DNA of 64,000 bases from Nitrospirota bacterium. Its GTDB lineage: Bacteria > Nitrospirota > JACRHL01. The notes beneath the pieces were generated by a model. The model had not been told where the DNA came from. It searched no databases and was given only the letters and a program-made list of their open reading frames with translations. Of the stretch, positions 34,698 to 44,720 are shown one piece after another. The position numbers were made by a program, and so were the translations under genes. The stretch is taken from the NCBI GenBank assembly GCA_029881725.1, contig JAOUMB010000006.1, positions 1 to 64,000 on the forward strand, written 5' to 3'. How positions within the stretch are numbered: position 1 is the first letter of the stretch; each line of letters begins with the position of its first letter.

Positions 34698-35503
34698 TGC
34701 CCGAACTTCCCGAGGTGGAAACCACCCGCCGGGGGATCGAACCCCACGTGGCGGGCGCGCGCATTCTGCGCGTGGCGGTGCGTGAGGCGCGCCTGCGCTG
34801 GCCGGTGCCGCCGGAGGTGAACCGCGCGGCCGGGCAGCTGGTGCGCCGGGTGGCCCGCCGCGCCAAATACCTGTTGCTGGAACTGGAATCCGGCTGCCTG
34901 ATCGTGCATCTGGGCATGTCCGGCAGTCTGCGCCTGGTGGCCGCGGACGCCCCGCCGGGCAAACACGACCATGTGGATCTGGTGCTGGAAGGGGGAAGCT
35001 CCCTGCGCCTGACCGATCCGCGCCGGTTCGGATGCCTGTTGTGGAGCGACGACGGTCACCACCCCCTGCTGGAGAAACTGGGGCCGGAACCGCTGGAAGC
35101 GGACTTTTCCGCCGGGTATCTGCACGCCCGCTCCCGTGGGCGGCGGGTGGCGGTTAAGCATTTTCTGATGGACGGGCAGGTGGTGGTGGGGGTGGGCAAC
35201 ATCTACGCCAACGAGGCCCTGTTTCTGGCCGGAATCGCGCCGACCCGGCCCGCCGGACGGGTATCCCTGGCCCGCTATACGGCGCTGGCCGAGGCCGTGC
35301 GCACCGTGCTGGCGCGGGCCATCGAGGCCGGCGGTACCACCCTGCGGGACTTTGTGGGGGGCGATGGCAAGCCGGGCTATTTTGCCCAGGAACTGCGGGT
35401 GTATGGACGCACCGGGCAGCCGTGCCCCCGCTGCGGAACCGCCGTCAGGGGCGGTCAGTTGGGGCAGCGCTCGGCGTTCTGGTGCCCCCAATGCCAGCGC
35501 TAG
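34697..35503 (+). CDS. mutM: Formamidopyrimidine-DNA glycosylase
   Basis: This 268-residue base-excision repair enzyme removes 8-oxoguanine and opened purines. The N-terminal [17 protein letters not shown] supplies the catalytic proline after Met removal, with Glu next to it, and Lys57 ([10 protein letters not shown]) is in the canonical position. H2TH helices ([13 protein letters not shown]) and a C-terminal four-Cys zinc finger (CPRC...CPQC) are present. It shares one base with the upstream GT2 gene and its end overlaps the convergent GT-C/TPR gene by 59 bases. Its place inside a transferase operon is unusual. Confidence 0.98.
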   Translation: MPELPEVETTRRGIEPHVAGARILRVAVREARLRWPVPPEVNRAAGQLVRRVARRAKYLLLELESGCLIVHLGMSGSLRLVAADAPPGKHDHVDLVLEGGSSLRLTDPRRFGCLLWSDDGHHPLLEKLGPEPLEADFSAGYLHARSRGRRVAVKHFLMDGQVVVGVGNIYANEALFLAGIAPTRPAGRVSLARYTALAEAVRTVLARAIEAGGTTLRDFVGGDGKPGYFAQELRVYGRTGQPCPRCGTAVRGGQLGQRSAFWCPQCQR

Positions 35504-37313
35504 GGGGCAGGGAGCGGTAAATTTGCTCCAACGGCGGGGACACCGCGCCGTTGGCTTCCGCCCGCCGGTAGAGCGCACGCGCGTCGTCAAAACGGCCCGC
35601 GGCCCGGTAGGCGATGATCAGGTTGGCGTATATCGTCGGGGAGCCGGGATCGAAGTTCAGGGCCTGTTCCATGCGGACAATGCCCGCGGGCAGATCGCCG
35701 CCACGGGCCAGGGTGATTCCCAGATTGGTCAGCGCCTCCGGGTAGCGGGGACGCAGTTCGATGGCCCGCTGGTAGGAGGCGCGGGCCGCGTTCAGGTCGC
35801 CCTCGATCTCCTGGACCACCCCCAGGTTGAAGTGGGCCGGGGCGTAGCGGGGATACAGGCGGATGGCCTCGGCAAGCGCCTGTCGGGCGCCGGTCATGTC
35901 GCCAAGCCGTTCCAGGGCGCTGCCCAGGTCCGAATGCACCGAGGCCTCATTGGGATAGATGGCGATGGATTTGCGGTATTCCGCCACCGCGCCGGGCAGG
36001 TCACCCCCCTCTTGCAGGGCGGTGCCCAGGTTGGCGTGGGCGCGGAAATCCCCCGGCGCCTTGGCCACCGCATCCCGCCACAGGGAAAGGTTGCTGCCCC
36101 ACACCGGGTTGCGCAGCACGGTGCCCGTGCCGAGTACCGCCACCACCACCGCCACCGCCACCAGCGAGCGGCGCTCCGGCAGCAATGGCCGCCAGGCGGC
36201 CAGAATCGCCCCCACCGCCAGCAGGATTCCGGCCGCGGCCAGATACCCACGGCTCTCCTGCAACGGGGTGTTCATGGGCAACAGGGTGGTGGGGGCCAGG
36301 GCGATCAGAAACAGTCCCCAGCCGAAGGCGGCCGCTGGAATCTTCCGCCATACGGCCACCGCCCCGGCGGTGATGCCCAGCAGCAGCAGACCGCACACGG
36401 CGGCCGTCAGCGACGGGCCCGCGGCGGGGAAGGCGTGCACCACGCTCAGTCCCACCGGCACCAGCATCAGCCACAGGAATTTGGCCAGCACCATGGCCTG
36501 AAGCCACAGATTCTCGCCGATGCCGCGCGGTCCCACACCGCCGCCCGCCACCTTGAGCAGGTAGGCCAGGTGCCCCTGCCAGACCAGAAACCCCAATGCC
36601 AACCCCAGCGCCGCCGCGTGCAGTCCGTAGCCGTGCAGGCCGTAGCGGCGCGCGGCGGGCGGCGGGTAGAGCAGGTCGTAAAGCAGGAACAGGGCGGGAG
36701 TGACCACCGCCACCTCCTTGGTCAGCACCGCCGCCAGGGTGCAGGCGAAGGCGCCGCCCAACCGGGCGTAACGCCCGGCGCCCCGCCCCTGCCGGGCGGC
36801 GATGAACAGCAGCAGCGCCCCCAGCATGAAGGTGGCGCTCAGCACCGAGGAGCGGGCGGTGATGTAGTTCACCGCTTCCGTGTGAAACGGGGTGACCAGA
36901 AAGACGGCCCCGGTGGCCACCGCCCACGGCCCCGGCACCCCCAGGCGCCGGCTCAGGGCCACCAGCATCAGCGCGCAGGCCACATGCAGCAGCAGGTTGA
37001 CCAGGTGAAACCCGGCCACCCCGTCGCCGGTGACCATGAAGTTGAACAGGTAGCTCACCAGCAGCATGGGCCGGTAGTGGGTGGCCGTGGGTTCGGTGGG
37101 GGCGAAATAGTGGCGCCCGGCGCTGGGCACGAACACGTCCTTCAGGATGCCGGGGTCGTGCAGGTAATGGTTCTGGGCGATGCCGTGGGCATCGTCGAAG
37201 TGAAACGGGTTGTGCAGGGCGTTGGCATACAGCCCCAGCGCGGCCACCAGAAACACCAGGGGCAGCAGCAGGCGGCGCGCGCCCGGCCGTTGGATCAGGG
37301 GGACAGCGCTCAC
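35445..37313 (-). CDS. GT-C-type membrane protein with TPR repeats (TMTC/DUF1736-like)
   Basis: This 622-residue protein has about 10 transmembrane segments in the first 420 residues. The early loop contains the acidic pair typical of lipid-dependent GT-C transferases ([16 protein letters not shown]). At least five TPR repeats follow in the last 180 residues ([20 protein letters not shown] and similar). The architecture matches TMTC/O-mannosyltransferase-like proteins. The start is GTG 37313, overlapping the upstream GT2 stop as GTGA. Its 3' end overlaps mutM by 59 bases on the opposite strand. A role in protein or glycan mannosylation is inferred, not shown. Confidence 0.87.
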   Translation of the reverse strand: MSAVPLIQRPGARRLLLPLVFLVAALGLYANALHNPFHFDDAHGIAQNHYLHDPGILKDVFVPSAGRHYFAPTEPTATHYRPMLLVSYLFNFMVTGDGVAGFHLVNLLLHVACALMLVALSRRLGVPGPWAVATGAVFLVTPFHTEAVNYITARSSVLSATFMLGALLLFIAARQGRGAGRYARLGGAFACTLAAVLTKEVAVVTPALFLLYDLLYPPPAARRYGLHGYGLHAAALGLALGFLVWQGHLAYLLKVAGGGVGPRGIGENLWLQAMVLAKFLWLMLVPVGLSVVHAFPAAGPSLTAAVCGLLLLGITAGAVAVWRKIPAAAFGWGLFLIALAPTTLLPMNTPLQESRGYLAAAGILLAVGAILAAWRPLLPERRSLVAVAVVVAVLGTGTVLRNPVWGSNLSLWRDAVAKAPGDFRAHANLGTALQEGGDLPGAVAEYRKSIAIYPNEASVHSDLGSALERLGDMTGARQALAEAIRLYPRYAPAHFNLGVVQEIEGDLNAARASYQRAIELRPRYPEALTNLGITLARGGDLPAGIVRMEQALNFDPGSPTIYANLIIAYRAAGRFDDARALYRRAEANGAVSPPLEQIYRSLPPSAGIGGTRTPSAAPTDRP

Positions 37314-38206
37314 GCGGCGGCGCGCACCCGGTCCAGGCCACGGGCCGCGGCCCAGCACCAGATCAGTTTGGCCAGCAGCACCACCGGAAACGCGGCCGCA
37401 TCCCGCACCAGTTCCGGGTGGCGGAACCAGATGCGCAGGGTGGCCCCCAGCGCCAGCAGGGGCGAGAACAGGCGCAGGGTCCAGGCGCTTTTCAGATACC
37501 ACGGGGTGCCCAGCAGGTCCGCATGGCGGCCGCGCACCACAATGGAGTCCGGCGCCCAGGCGGCGGCGTGGCGCAGGAACCCGCCGAAATCGGCGCGCCC
37601 GTGGTGATGGGCGGCGGGCGCCGTGGGCTCGAAGTACATGGGATACCCCTTGCGGGACAGGCGCATCATCAGGTCGAAGTCCTCCCCGCACACCAGGGTT
37701 TCGTCAAACCCGTTGACCTCCTGCAGCAGCAGTTTGGGCAGACACAGGTTGGCGGCGGACAGGTGAAACCCGCGCGGGGGGCCCGCCGGGGTGGAGGGCA
37801 GAAACCCGTGGGCGGCGGAGATGTTGTCCGCCACCCGCCAGAAGCCTTCGCGGGGGAAGGTGAGCGCGCCGCCCACGATCGGGTGCCCCTGGGCGTGGGT
37901 GGCCAGCATGCGCGCCATCCAGTGCGGCTCGGGGATGCAGTCCGCATCCAGAAACAGCACGGTTTCGCCGCGCGCCTCGCGAATGGCCAGGTTGCGGGCC
38001 TCGGAAGGGGTGTAGTCGCGTTCGGTTTCCAGAAAGCGCACCCGGGGATCGACGGGAATCACCCCGTGCCGGTCCCTTCCGGCCACGATCACCTCGAAGG
38101 ATTGATCCACCCCCTGCTGGGCCAGAACCGCATTTACGGTGTCGCCCACACGGGGACAGTGCAGGTTCGGAATCAGGACCGACAGGGTGGGATTATCTAC
38201 AAACAT
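37310..38206 (-). CDS. GT2 family glycosyltransferase
   Basis: This 298-residue GT-A transferase starts at ATG 38206 (MFVDNPTLSVLIPNLHCPRV). The metal-site region is ETVLFLDADCIPEPHWMARM, and VCGEDFDLMMRLSRKGY is the late acidic site. The C-terminus has hydrophobic helices (PLLALGATLRIWF, AFPVVLLAKLIWCWAA). It is the first gene of a two-gene operon with the GT-C/TPR protein. Two upstream Met codons (38263, 38257) give a non-typical N-terminus. It is divergent from bamA. Confidence 0.9.
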   Translation of the reverse strand: MFVDNPTLSVLIPNLHCPRVGDTVNAVLAQQGVDQSFEVIVAGRDRHGVIPVDPRVRFLETERDYTPSEARNLAIREARGETVLFLDADCIPEPHWMARMLATHAQGHPIVGGALTFPREGFWRVADNISAAHGFLPSTPAGPPRGFHLSAANLCLPKLLLQEVNGFDETLVCGEDFDLMMRLSRKGYPMYFEPTAPAAHHHGRADFGGFLRHAAAWAPDSIVVRGRHADLLGTPWYLKSAWTLRLFSPLLALGATLRIWFRHPELVRDAAAFPVVLLAKLIWCWAAARGLDRVRAAA

Positions 38207-38296
38207 ATGCGATTCATGGCCTTTTGGAGGGGCGCCGCCCCGCGACAAATGTAGCATATTCACCGCAAACCGCTTGCACGATGGCCGTTGGCGCTG

Positions 38297-38305
38297 TGGT
38301 ATGAT
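38297..38305 (+). promoter_or_regulatory. Extended -10 promoter for bamA
   Basis: TG-G-TATGAT (38297-38305) matches the extended -10 pattern TGnTATAAT. A TTGCAC at 38274 is 20 bases upstream of the -10, long for a -35. Transcription would begin near 38312, leaving a very short leader before the starts at 38321 and 38330. Confidence 0.5.
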
Positions 38306-38320
38306 TCCGGCCTTTCGACG

Positions 38321-40657
38321 ATGCCCACCATGTGCCGACCCATATTAAAATCCACCTTCGGGGTTATGTTGCTGTTGCTGTGCGGCCTGCTGCCGCCGTT
38401 GCCCGCCCTTGCGGAGGGGCCGGAGGAGTTGCTGGGCCGCACCGTGACCCGCATCGAGGTGGTGGGTGTGCGTCAGATCGCCCCCGGCACCGTGTCCGGG
38501 CAGCTCGATACCGAGCCGGGTTCGCCGCTCTCCGCCGCCACCGTGCGGCGGGACATCGAGGCCGTGTTCGGGCTTGGCTTTTTTTCGGACGTGGTGATCG
38601 AGGGGGAGCCGGAGGGGAGCAACGGCGTGGTGGTCACCGTGCGCGTGACCGAGTTGCCCGCGCTGGCCGGCGAGGTGCAGGTCAAGGGCAACCGCAAGGT
38701 GCTCAAGGACACCCTGCTGGGGCACGCCACCGGCATGGATTCCGGGGCATTTCTGACCCCGGCGGACGTTCTGCGCGCCCGGCGCGGCATGCTGGCGGAC
38801 TATTTTGACGAAGGGTACCTGCAGGCCACGGTGGTTCCGGTGGAGGTGGAGTCCACCGATGAAGCGACCGGCGCCCCCATCGTGGATCTGGCCTTCGTGG
38901 TGGAAGAGGGCAAAAAGACCCGGGTCCGCCACATCGGGTTTTCCGGGAACACCGCCTTTTCCAACCGCACCCTGCGCGGAAAGCTGAAAAGCAAACGGCG
39001 CTTCTGGGCCACCAGTTGGCTGACCGGTTCCGGCATCTACCGCGAGAGCCACGTGGAAGAGGACGTGCTGCGGCTGGAGGATTTTTACCAGAACCAGGGG
39101 TTCATGGACGTGTCGGTCAGTCCGCCGAACGTGGAACTGTCCGACGACCGGCAGTGGTATTCGCTCACCTACCCGATTGTGGAGGGGCCGGTGTACCGCA
39201 TCGGCGAGGTGTCCGTGGCCCACGGCGACAAGCTTCCCGAAGCGGATCTGATGAAGGGGCTGGAACTGGCCACCGGCAGCGTCTACAGCCGGGACGCCAT
39301 GCGCCGCAACCTGGGCATGCTGACCGACCGGCTGGGTGAAGTGGGGTACGCGCTGGCACGGGTGGAGCCGGAGTTCGACCGCGACCCCGAAACCGGCACC
39401 GTGGACGTTCGCTATATGGTGACCGAGGGGGACCAGATCACCATCCGCCGCATCAATGTTCGGGGCAACACCAAGACCCGCGACAAGGTGATCCGGCGCG
39501 AGGTGCGCCAGCAGGAGGGCGAGGTGATCAACACCTCCCTGTTGCGGCGCACCTACCAGCGCATTCTCAATCTCCAGTATTTCGGGTCGGTGGATATTGA
39601 TACCAAGGAGGCGGGCCCCGGTCTGCTGGATCTGGACATCACGGTGGAGGAAAAATCCACCGGGCAGTTTTCCATCGGTGGCGGCTATAGCTCCAACGAC
39701 GGGCTGGTGGGGCTGATGGAAATCACCCAGGGCAACCTGGGCGGGCGCGGCCAGACCCTGAGCGGCAGGCTGGAGCGCAGCGGACGGCGCACGGTGTATA
39801 ACCTGCGCTTTGCCGAGCCGTACCTGTTCGACACCAACCGCTCCTTCGGTTTCGACCTGTACCGTTCCGAGCGCGATTTCGAGTCCTACGATGAAAAACG
39901 CATTGGCGGCGGGGTGAACCTGGGCCGTTCCTACGGCGAATACCTGTCGGCCTCCCTGGCTTATCGCTACGAGGTGCTGGACCTGAAGTCGCCGACCGGA
40001 ACCATACCCGGCAGCCCGCTGCTGGAGGCGCAGTTGGGAAGGTCGCGCTCCAGTTCCGTGGGCGCCAACATGGCCTGGGACAGCCGCGACAACTATCTTG
40101 ACCCGCGTCGGGGCATGCGCCACACCCTGCGCACCGAGGTGGGCGGCGGCTATCTGGCGGGCACCAACGACTACGTGAAGGGCGTGCTCGACAATTCGGT
40201 GTTCTTTCCGCTGCTGCGCAGCATGGCCTTCGCGGTACGCTCCCAACTGGGATATGGCGCGGGCTACAGCAAGAGTGAACTGCCGGCCGGTGAGCGGTTC
40301 TTTGTGGGTGGCATCCGCACGGTGCGCGGCTTCAACTGGGGCGAGGCGGGACCTCTTGGCACCACCGGCGACCCCATTGGCGCGGACAAGATGTGGGTGA
40401 TGACCGGCGAGATCACCTTCCCGCTGGTGACCGAGGCCAACATCAAGGGTGCCCTGTTCACGGACTGGGGAGCGGGCTTTGACACCGGCAGGGATATTGC
40501 CGCCGGCCGGATGAACCTGAGCGTCGGCTGGGAAATCCGCTGGATGAGCCCGGTGGGGCCCCTGCGCTTCGGTTATGGCCGGGTGCTGGTTGACAAGCGG
40601 CATCCCGATTTTCAACGCCGGGGTGACCAGTTCTTCGATTTCGGAACGTTTTTCTAG
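38321..40657 (+). CDS. bamA: Outer-membrane protein assembly factor BamA
   Basis: This protein of about 778 residues is the core of the beta-barrel assembly machine. It has a signal peptide (ending LPALA), five POTRA domains (about 40-430) and a C-terminal 16-strand barrel ending GDQFFDFGTFF. The conserved lid-lock motif is in RTVRGFNWGEAG near residue 668. The start is placed at ATG 38321; ATG 38330 is equally good, and ATG 38288 lies upstream of the predicted transcription start. It heads a long envelope operon: skp-like, lpxD, fabZ, lpxA, lpxB, msbA, waaA, lpxK. Confidence 0.97.
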   Translation: MPTMCRPILKSTFGVMLLLLCGLLPPLPALAEGPEELLGRTVTRIEVVGVRQIAPGTVSGQLDTEPGSPLSAATVRRDIEAVFGLGFFSDVVIEGEPEGSNGVVVTVRVTELPALAGEVQVKGNRKVLKDTLLGHATGMDSGAFLTPADVLRARRGMLADYFDEGYLQATVVPVEVESTDEATGAPIVDLAFVVEEGKKTRVRHIGFSGNTAFSNRTLRGKLKSKRRFWATSWLTGSGIYRESHVEEDVLRLEDFYQNQGFMDVSVSPPNVELSDDRQWYSLTYPIVEGPVYRIGEVSVAHGDKLPEADLMKGLELATGSVYSRDAMRRNLGMLTDRLGEVGYALARVEPEFDRDPETGTVDVRYMVTEGDQITIRRINVRGNTKTRDKVIRREVRQQEGEVINTSLLRRTYQRILNLQYFGSVDIDTKEAGPGLLDLDITVEEKSTGQFSIGGGYSSNDGLVGLMEITQGNLGGRGQTLSGRLERSGRRTVYNLRFAEPYLFDTNRSFGFDLYRSERDFESYDEKRIGGGVNLGRSYGEYLSASLAYRYEVLDLKSPTGTIPGSPLLEAQLGRSRSSSVGANMAWDSRDNYLDPRRGMRHTLRTEVGGGYLAGTNDYVKGVLDNSVFFPLLRSMAFAVRSQLGYGAGYSKSELPAGERFFVGGIRTVRGFNWGEAGPLGTTGDPIGADKMWVMTGEITFPLVTEANIKGALFTDWGAGFDTGRDIAAGRMNLSVGWEIRWMSPVGPLRFGYGRVLVDKRHPDFQRRGDQFFDFGTFF

Positions 40658-40759
40658 CCTGCTGCCGCCGCCCGGGGTTTCAAGCGGCCGGGCAACCCAT
40701 GTATTCTTTTAAGCCGGTCGCCACACGTGGTGGCGCCGGGATGGAGAGGAAGGCCGATC

Positions 40760-41290
40760 ATGCGTGTTTTCGGAATGCTGGCCCTGCTGCTGGCCGGGCT
40801 GCTGGCGTCCCCTGCGGCCCATGCCGCCGACGCGGTGAAAATGGGGTGGGTTCGGGCCCAGGTGGTGCTTGAGAGCACCGATGCCGGGGGAAAAATCCGT
40901 TCCCAGAGCGATGAATACATTGCCGCCCGCCAGAAGATCATCGATCTGGAGCAGGGTGAGCTGGAAGCAATGGAAAAGAAGCTCAAGGCGCAGGCGTCGC
41001 TGCTCAGCGAACAGGCCCTGGCCGAGAAAGAGGGCGAGTTCCGCAAGAAGCTGGAGCGGTACCGGGAAAAGGTTACCGAACTGGCCATGGAGATCGAGCA
41101 CAAGCAGGCGGAACTGCTGGCCGAGTTCAGCGGTATCCTGAAGGCGACGGTGGCCAGCGTGGCCCGGCGGGAGGGGTATGCGTTTGTGTTCGATTCCCCG
41201 GAGGACGGCATGCTGGTGTATGCCGATCCGGCCCACGATCTGACCGACAAGGTGATCGCGGAACTCAATGCCGCATCCAAGTCCGAGTAA
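40760..41290 (+). CDS. skp: OmpH/Skp-family periplasmic chaperone
   Basis: This 176-residue protein has a signal peptide (MRVFGMLALLLAGLLASPAAHA) and a long Lys/Glu-rich coiled coil (about 50-130), the arms of the jellyfish-like Skp trimer. It binds unfolded outer-membrane proteins in the periplasm. The start is ATG 40760 with GGAGAGGAAGG upstream. It sits between bamA and lpxD, as in most Gram-negatives, and overlaps lpxD by 23 bases. Confidence 0.93.
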   Translation: MRVFGMLALLLAGLLASPAAHAADAVKMGWVRAQVVLESTDAGGKIRSQSDEYIAARQKIIDLEQGELEAMEKKLKAQASLLSEQALAEKEGEFRKKLERYREKVTELAMEIEHKQAELLAEFSGILKATVASVARREGYAFVFDSPEDGMLVYADPAHDLTDKVIAELNAASKSE

Positions 41291-42320
41291 GCGCCACACC
41301 CTGGCGGAGCTTGCCGAACTGGTCGGCGCGCGCCTGATCGGTGACGGGCGGGTGGAAGTGGACGGCATCGCGCCCATTGCCGAGGCCGGTCCCACCCAGC
41401 TCACCTTCGTGGCCAACCCCCGCTACCTCAAGGAACTGGCCACCACCCGCGCCGCAGCGGTACTGGTGGCGGAGGAAAGCGGGATTTCCGCCGGGCAACT
41501 GGTGGTGCGCTCACCCTACGCCGCCTATGCGCGGCTGATGAACCATTTTTATGCCGTTCCCCGCCAGGCGCGGGGGGTAAGCGCCGATGCCCGGGTGGAT
41601 GCCTCGGCCAAAGTCGGTGTGGAGCCGGACATTGGCGCGTTCGTCACCGTCGGCCCCGGCGCGGTGCTGGGCGACCGGGTGACCCTGCATCCCGGCGTGC
41701 GCGTGGGCGAAGGGGTGGTGGTGGGCGACGACGTGACCCTGCACCCCAATGTGGTGCTCTACCCCGGTTGCCGCATCGGCCACCGGGTGATCGTGCACGC
41801 GGGCACCGTGGTGGGCAGCGATGGATTCGGATATGCCACCGACGGCGGCGTGCATCACAAAATTCCCCATGTGGGCGGTGTGGTGGTGGGGGACGATGTG
41901 GAAATCGGCGCCTGCTGCACCATCGATCGCGGGGTGCTGGGCGACACGGAAATCGGGCCCGGCAGCAAGCTGGACAACCTGATTCAACTGGCCCACAACG
42001 TGCGGATCGGTCGCGGCTGCCTGCTGGCGGCGCAAACCGGTATCGCCGGCAGCACCCACCTGGGTGACTATGTGGCCACGGGCGGGCAGGCCGGGTTTTC
42101 CGGCCATCTGTCGGTGGGCAGCCAGGTGCAGGTGGCGGGCAAGGCGGGCGTCACCAAGGACGTGGGCGACCGCGAGGTGGTTTCCGGATTTCCCGCTCTG
42201 CCGCACCGGGAGGCGCTTCGCGCCCAGGCGGCGCAGGCCCGTATTCCCGAACTGCGGGAACGGGTGAAGAAGCTGGAACAGCAACTTTCCGGGCGGAAAT
42301 CGCCCGAAACCAACGATTGA
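41268..42320 (+). CDS. lpxD: UDP-3-O-acylglucosamine N-acyltransferase
   Basis: This 350-residue enzyme adds the N-linked hydroxyacyl chain to UDP-3-O-acylglucosamine, the third step of lipid A synthesis. The N-terminal uridine-binding domain (ELAELVGARLIGDG) is followed by a left-handed beta-helix of hexapeptide repeats. The active region GFGYATDGGVHHKIPHVGGV contains the conserved histidines. A coiled C-terminus (LRERVKKLEQQLS) probably aids trimer formation. It overlaps skp and is followed by fabZ after 12 bases. Confidence 0.97.
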   Translation: MPHPSPSKRHTLAELAELVGARLIGDGRVEVDGIAPIAEAGPTQLTFVANPRYLKELATTRAAAVLVAEESGISAGQLVVRSPYAAYARLMNHFYAVPRQARGVSADARVDASAKVGVEPDIGAFVTVGPGAVLGDRVTLHPGVRVGEGVVVGDDVTLHPNVVLYPGCRIGHRVIVHAGTVVGSDGFGYATDGGVHHKIPHVGGVVVGDDVEIGACCTIDRGVLGDTEIGPGSKLDNLIQLAHNVRIGRGCLLAAQTGIAGSTHLGDYVATGGQAGFSGHLSVGSQVQVAGKAGVTKDVGDREVVSGFPALPHREALRAQAAQARIPELRERVKKLEQQLSGRKSPETND

Positions 42321-42332
42321 TCGGAAGGGCAG

Positions 42333-42785
42333 ATGGAACTGGATATCAAAGAGATCATGCGCGTGCTGCCGCACCGCTATCCGTTTTTGCTGGTGGACCG
42401 GGTGGACGAGGTGGTCCTTGGCGAGCGCATCGTGGCCACCAAGAACGTGACCATCAACGAGCCGTTTTTTCCGGGCCACTTTCCGGGGCATCCGATCATG
42501 CCCGGGGTGTTGCTGGTGGAGGCCATGGCCCAGGTGGGTGGCATTCTGGCCTATAAAACCGCCGAAGCCGCGGCGGGAGAAGGGGACCTTGGCACCAAGC
42601 TGACCTACTTCATGGGCATCGACAACTGCAAGTTCCGCCACCCGGTGGGGCCGGGGGATACCCTGCGCATGGAACTGACCGTGACCAAGTCCCGCCCCCC
42701 ATACTGGAAACTGAACGGGCGGACCTATGTGGGCGACAAGCTGGTGTGTGAGGCGGACCTGGCGGCAATGCTGACGGATGGCTGA
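42333..42785 (+). CDS. fabZ: 3-hydroxyacyl-ACP dehydratase
   Basis: This 150-residue hot-dog-fold enzyme dehydrates 3-hydroxyacyl-ACP in fatty acid synthesis. The catalytic His is in [18 protein letters not shown], and the acidic partner is the Glu of [23 protein letters not shown] is the typical beginning. It competes with LpxA and LpxD for the same 3-hydroxyacyl-ACP pool, which explains its place in this operon. It overlaps lpxA by 8 bases. Confidence 0.97.
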   Translation: MELDIKEIMRVLPHRYPFLLVDRVDEVVLGERIVATKNVTINEPFFPGHFPGHPIMPGVLLVEAMAQVGGILAYKTAEAAAGEGDLGTKLTYFMGIDNCKFRHPVGPGDTLRMELTVTKSRPPYWKLNGRTYVGDKLVCEADLAAMLTDG

Positions 42786-43569
42786 AATGACTGAAACCGC
42801 AATTCATCCCACCGCGTTGGTGGACCCGAAGGCCGAACTGGGCAGCGGCGTATCGGTCGGTCCGTTCACGGTGATCGGGCCGCAGGTGCGGGTGGGGGAT
42901 GGATGTGAGATCGGCAGTCACGTGGTGCTGTCCGGAAACACCACCATCGGTCCCGGCAACCGGATTTTTCCTCACAACGCCATTGGTGGAATTCCGCAGG
43001 ATCTCAAGTATGCGGGTGAGGACACCCGCCTCGAGATCGGCGAACGCAACACCTTCCGCGAGTTCATGACCGTGAACCTGGGCACCGAGGGCGGCGGCGG
43101 GGTCACCCGCATCGGCAACGGCAACCTGTTCATGGCCTATGTGCACGTGGCCCATGACTGCATCATCGGCGACCGCACCATTTTAGCCAACGCGGTGACC
43201 CTGGCGGGCCATGTGGAAGTGGAGGACGGCGCGGTGGTGGGCGGGCTGTCGGCGGTGCACCAGTTCACCCGTATCGGCTCGCTGGCGATGATCGGCGGCT
43301 GCTCGGCGGTGGATCAGGACGTGGCCCCGTTCTGCATGGCCATTGGCAACCGGATCAGCCTGCGCGGTCTGAATCTGGTGGGTCTGAAGCGTCTGGGGCT
43401 GTCCCGCGACGATATTCGCATCCTGAAGGACGCCTATGGCGAATTGTTCACCACCGATCGGCCCCTCAAGGAATCGGTGCAGGTGATTCAGAACAAATGG
43501 CCGAAGGACATTCGGGTGGCACGGTTGGCGGCCTTCGTCGAGGCCAGCGAGCGCGGGGTGTGTCGCTGA
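42778..43569 (+). CDS. lpxA: UDP-N-acetylglucosamine acyltransferase
   Basis: This 263-residue trimeric enzyme makes the first step of lipid A synthesis. The beta-helix carries the catalytic His in AYVHVAHDCIIGD, and HQFTRIGSLAMIGGCSAVDQ contains the acyl-chain ruler. The residue there that corresponds to Gly173 of the E. coli enzyme appears to be Gly, which would fit long (C14-like) hydroxyacyl chains; this rests on an alignment by eye. The C-terminal helical domain starts at LSRDDIRILKDAYGELF. It overlaps fabZ and lpxB. Confidence 0.97.
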   Translation: MAEMTETAIHPTALVDPKAELGSGVSVGPFTVIGPQVRVGDGCEIGSHVVLSGNTTIGPGNRIFPHNAIGGIPQDLKYAGEDTRLEIGERNTFREFMTVNLGTEGGGGVTRIGNGNLFMAYVHVAHDCIIGDRTILANAVTLAGHVEVEDGAVVGGLSAVHQFTRIGSLAMIGGCSAVDQDVAPFCMAIGNRISLRGLNLVGLKRLGLSRDDIRILKDAYGELFTTDRPLKESVQVIQNKWPKDIRVARLAAFVEASERGVCR

Positions 43570-44720
43570 GCGATTCCCCCTGTCTGTTCCTGTCCGCCTG
43601 CGAAGCGTCGGCGGACCTGCATGGCGCCCGGCTGATGGCGGCGATCCGCGCCCTGCGGCCGGGAGTCCGCTTTGTCGGCATCGGCGGCGACCGAATGATC
43701 GGCGAAGGGCTGGAGGCGGTGTTTCATGCCCGCGACCTCAGTGTGATGGGCATTGTGGAGGTCCTCGGCCGTCTACGCACCATCCGCGCGGCCTTTTCGA
43801 AGGCGGTGGCGGCGCTGGGTGCCGGAGTGGACCGGGCGGTGCTGATCGATTCCGCATCGTTTAACCTGCGTCTGGCGGAGCATGCCCTGGGTGCCGGCGT
43901 GCCGGTGACCTATTTCATCGCCCCCAAGGTCTGGGCCTCGCGGGCGGGGCGCATGGCCAAAATCCGCCGGGTGGTGGACCATATGATGGTGATCCTCCCC
44001 TTTGAACAAAAACTATTTCAGGACGCCGGCGTGCCGGTGACCTACGTGGGCAATCCGCTGGTGGATGAGCAGGCGGAAGCCCTTGCCGCCGCCCCCGCGG
44101 GCGGGTGGAAGCCGTCCAGTTTCGGCCTGGACGACGCTCGCCCCACCGTGGCCCTGCTGCCCGGCAGCCGGCCCGGCGAAATCCGCCACATCCTGCCGGG
44201 GCTTCTGGCGTCCGCTCAATCCCTGCACTCCCGCCTTCCACATGCCCAGTTCCTGCTGCCGGTGGCACCCACCGTGGACGGGCCGGAGCTGCGCGCGCGG
44301 GTGGCCGGGGCCGGGGTGCCGGTGACGGTGGTGGCGGGGCAGGCGGTGCCGGTGCTGAATGCCGCCCATGTGGCCGCGGTGGCGTCGGGAACCGCAACCC
44401 TGCAGGCGGCGTTGGCCGGAACCCCGTCGGTGATTGTGTACCGGGTGAACCCGCTGACCTGGATGATTGCGCGTCCGATGGTCAAGCTGCCGTATGTGGG
44501 GCTTTCCAACCTGGTGGCCGGACGCGAGGTGATGCCGGAACTGTTGCAAGGGGATTTCCGGCCGGATGACGTGGCGGAGCGGCTGCTCCGCTGGCTTTCG
44601 GATCCGCAATCCGCCTCCAGTGCCCGGGAGGAACTGGCCACCGTGCGGGAGGTGATGGGCGATCCGGGTGCGCCGGAACGTGGCGCGCGCGCGGTGATTC
44701 AGCGGCTGGAGGCGGCGTGA
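43560..44720 (+). CDS. lpxB: Lipid-A-disaccharide synthase
   Basis: This 386-residue GT19 transferase joins UDP-diacylglucosamine and lipid X. CEASADLHGARL is the N-terminal signature (usually GExSGD), here with Ala in place of the usual Gly. FIAPKVWASRAGRM and LLPGSRPGEIRHILP are typical, as are ASGTATLQAALAGTP and YVGLSNLVAGREVMPELLQ. The GTG 43560 start overlaps lpxA by 10 bases. LpxC and LpxH or LpxI, which make its substrates, are not in the window. Confidence 0.96.
   Translation: MSLSDSPCLFLSACEASADLHGARLMAAIRALRPGVRFVGIGGDRMIGEGLEAVFHARDLSVMGIVEVLGRLRTIRAAFSKAVAALGAGVDRAVLIDSASFNLRLAEHALGAGVPVTYFIAPKVWASRAGRMAKIRRVVDHMMVILPFEQKLFQDAGVPVTYVGNPLVDEQAEALAAAPAGGWKPSSFGLDDARPTVALLPGSRPGEIRHILPGLLASAQSLHSRLPHAQFLLPVAPTVDGPELRARVAGAGVPVTVVAGQAVPVLNAAHVAAVASGTATLQAALAGTPSVIVYRVNPLTWMIARPMVKLPYVGLSNLVAGREVMPELLQGDFRPDDVAERLLRWLSDPQSASSAREELATVREVMGDPGAPERGARAVIQRLEAA

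Noticed and set aside
38345..40615. Minus-strand open frame of 756 codons opposite bamA
   Set aside because: BamA POTRA and barrel signatures are unmistakable on the plus strand; the reverse frame has no recognisable domain.
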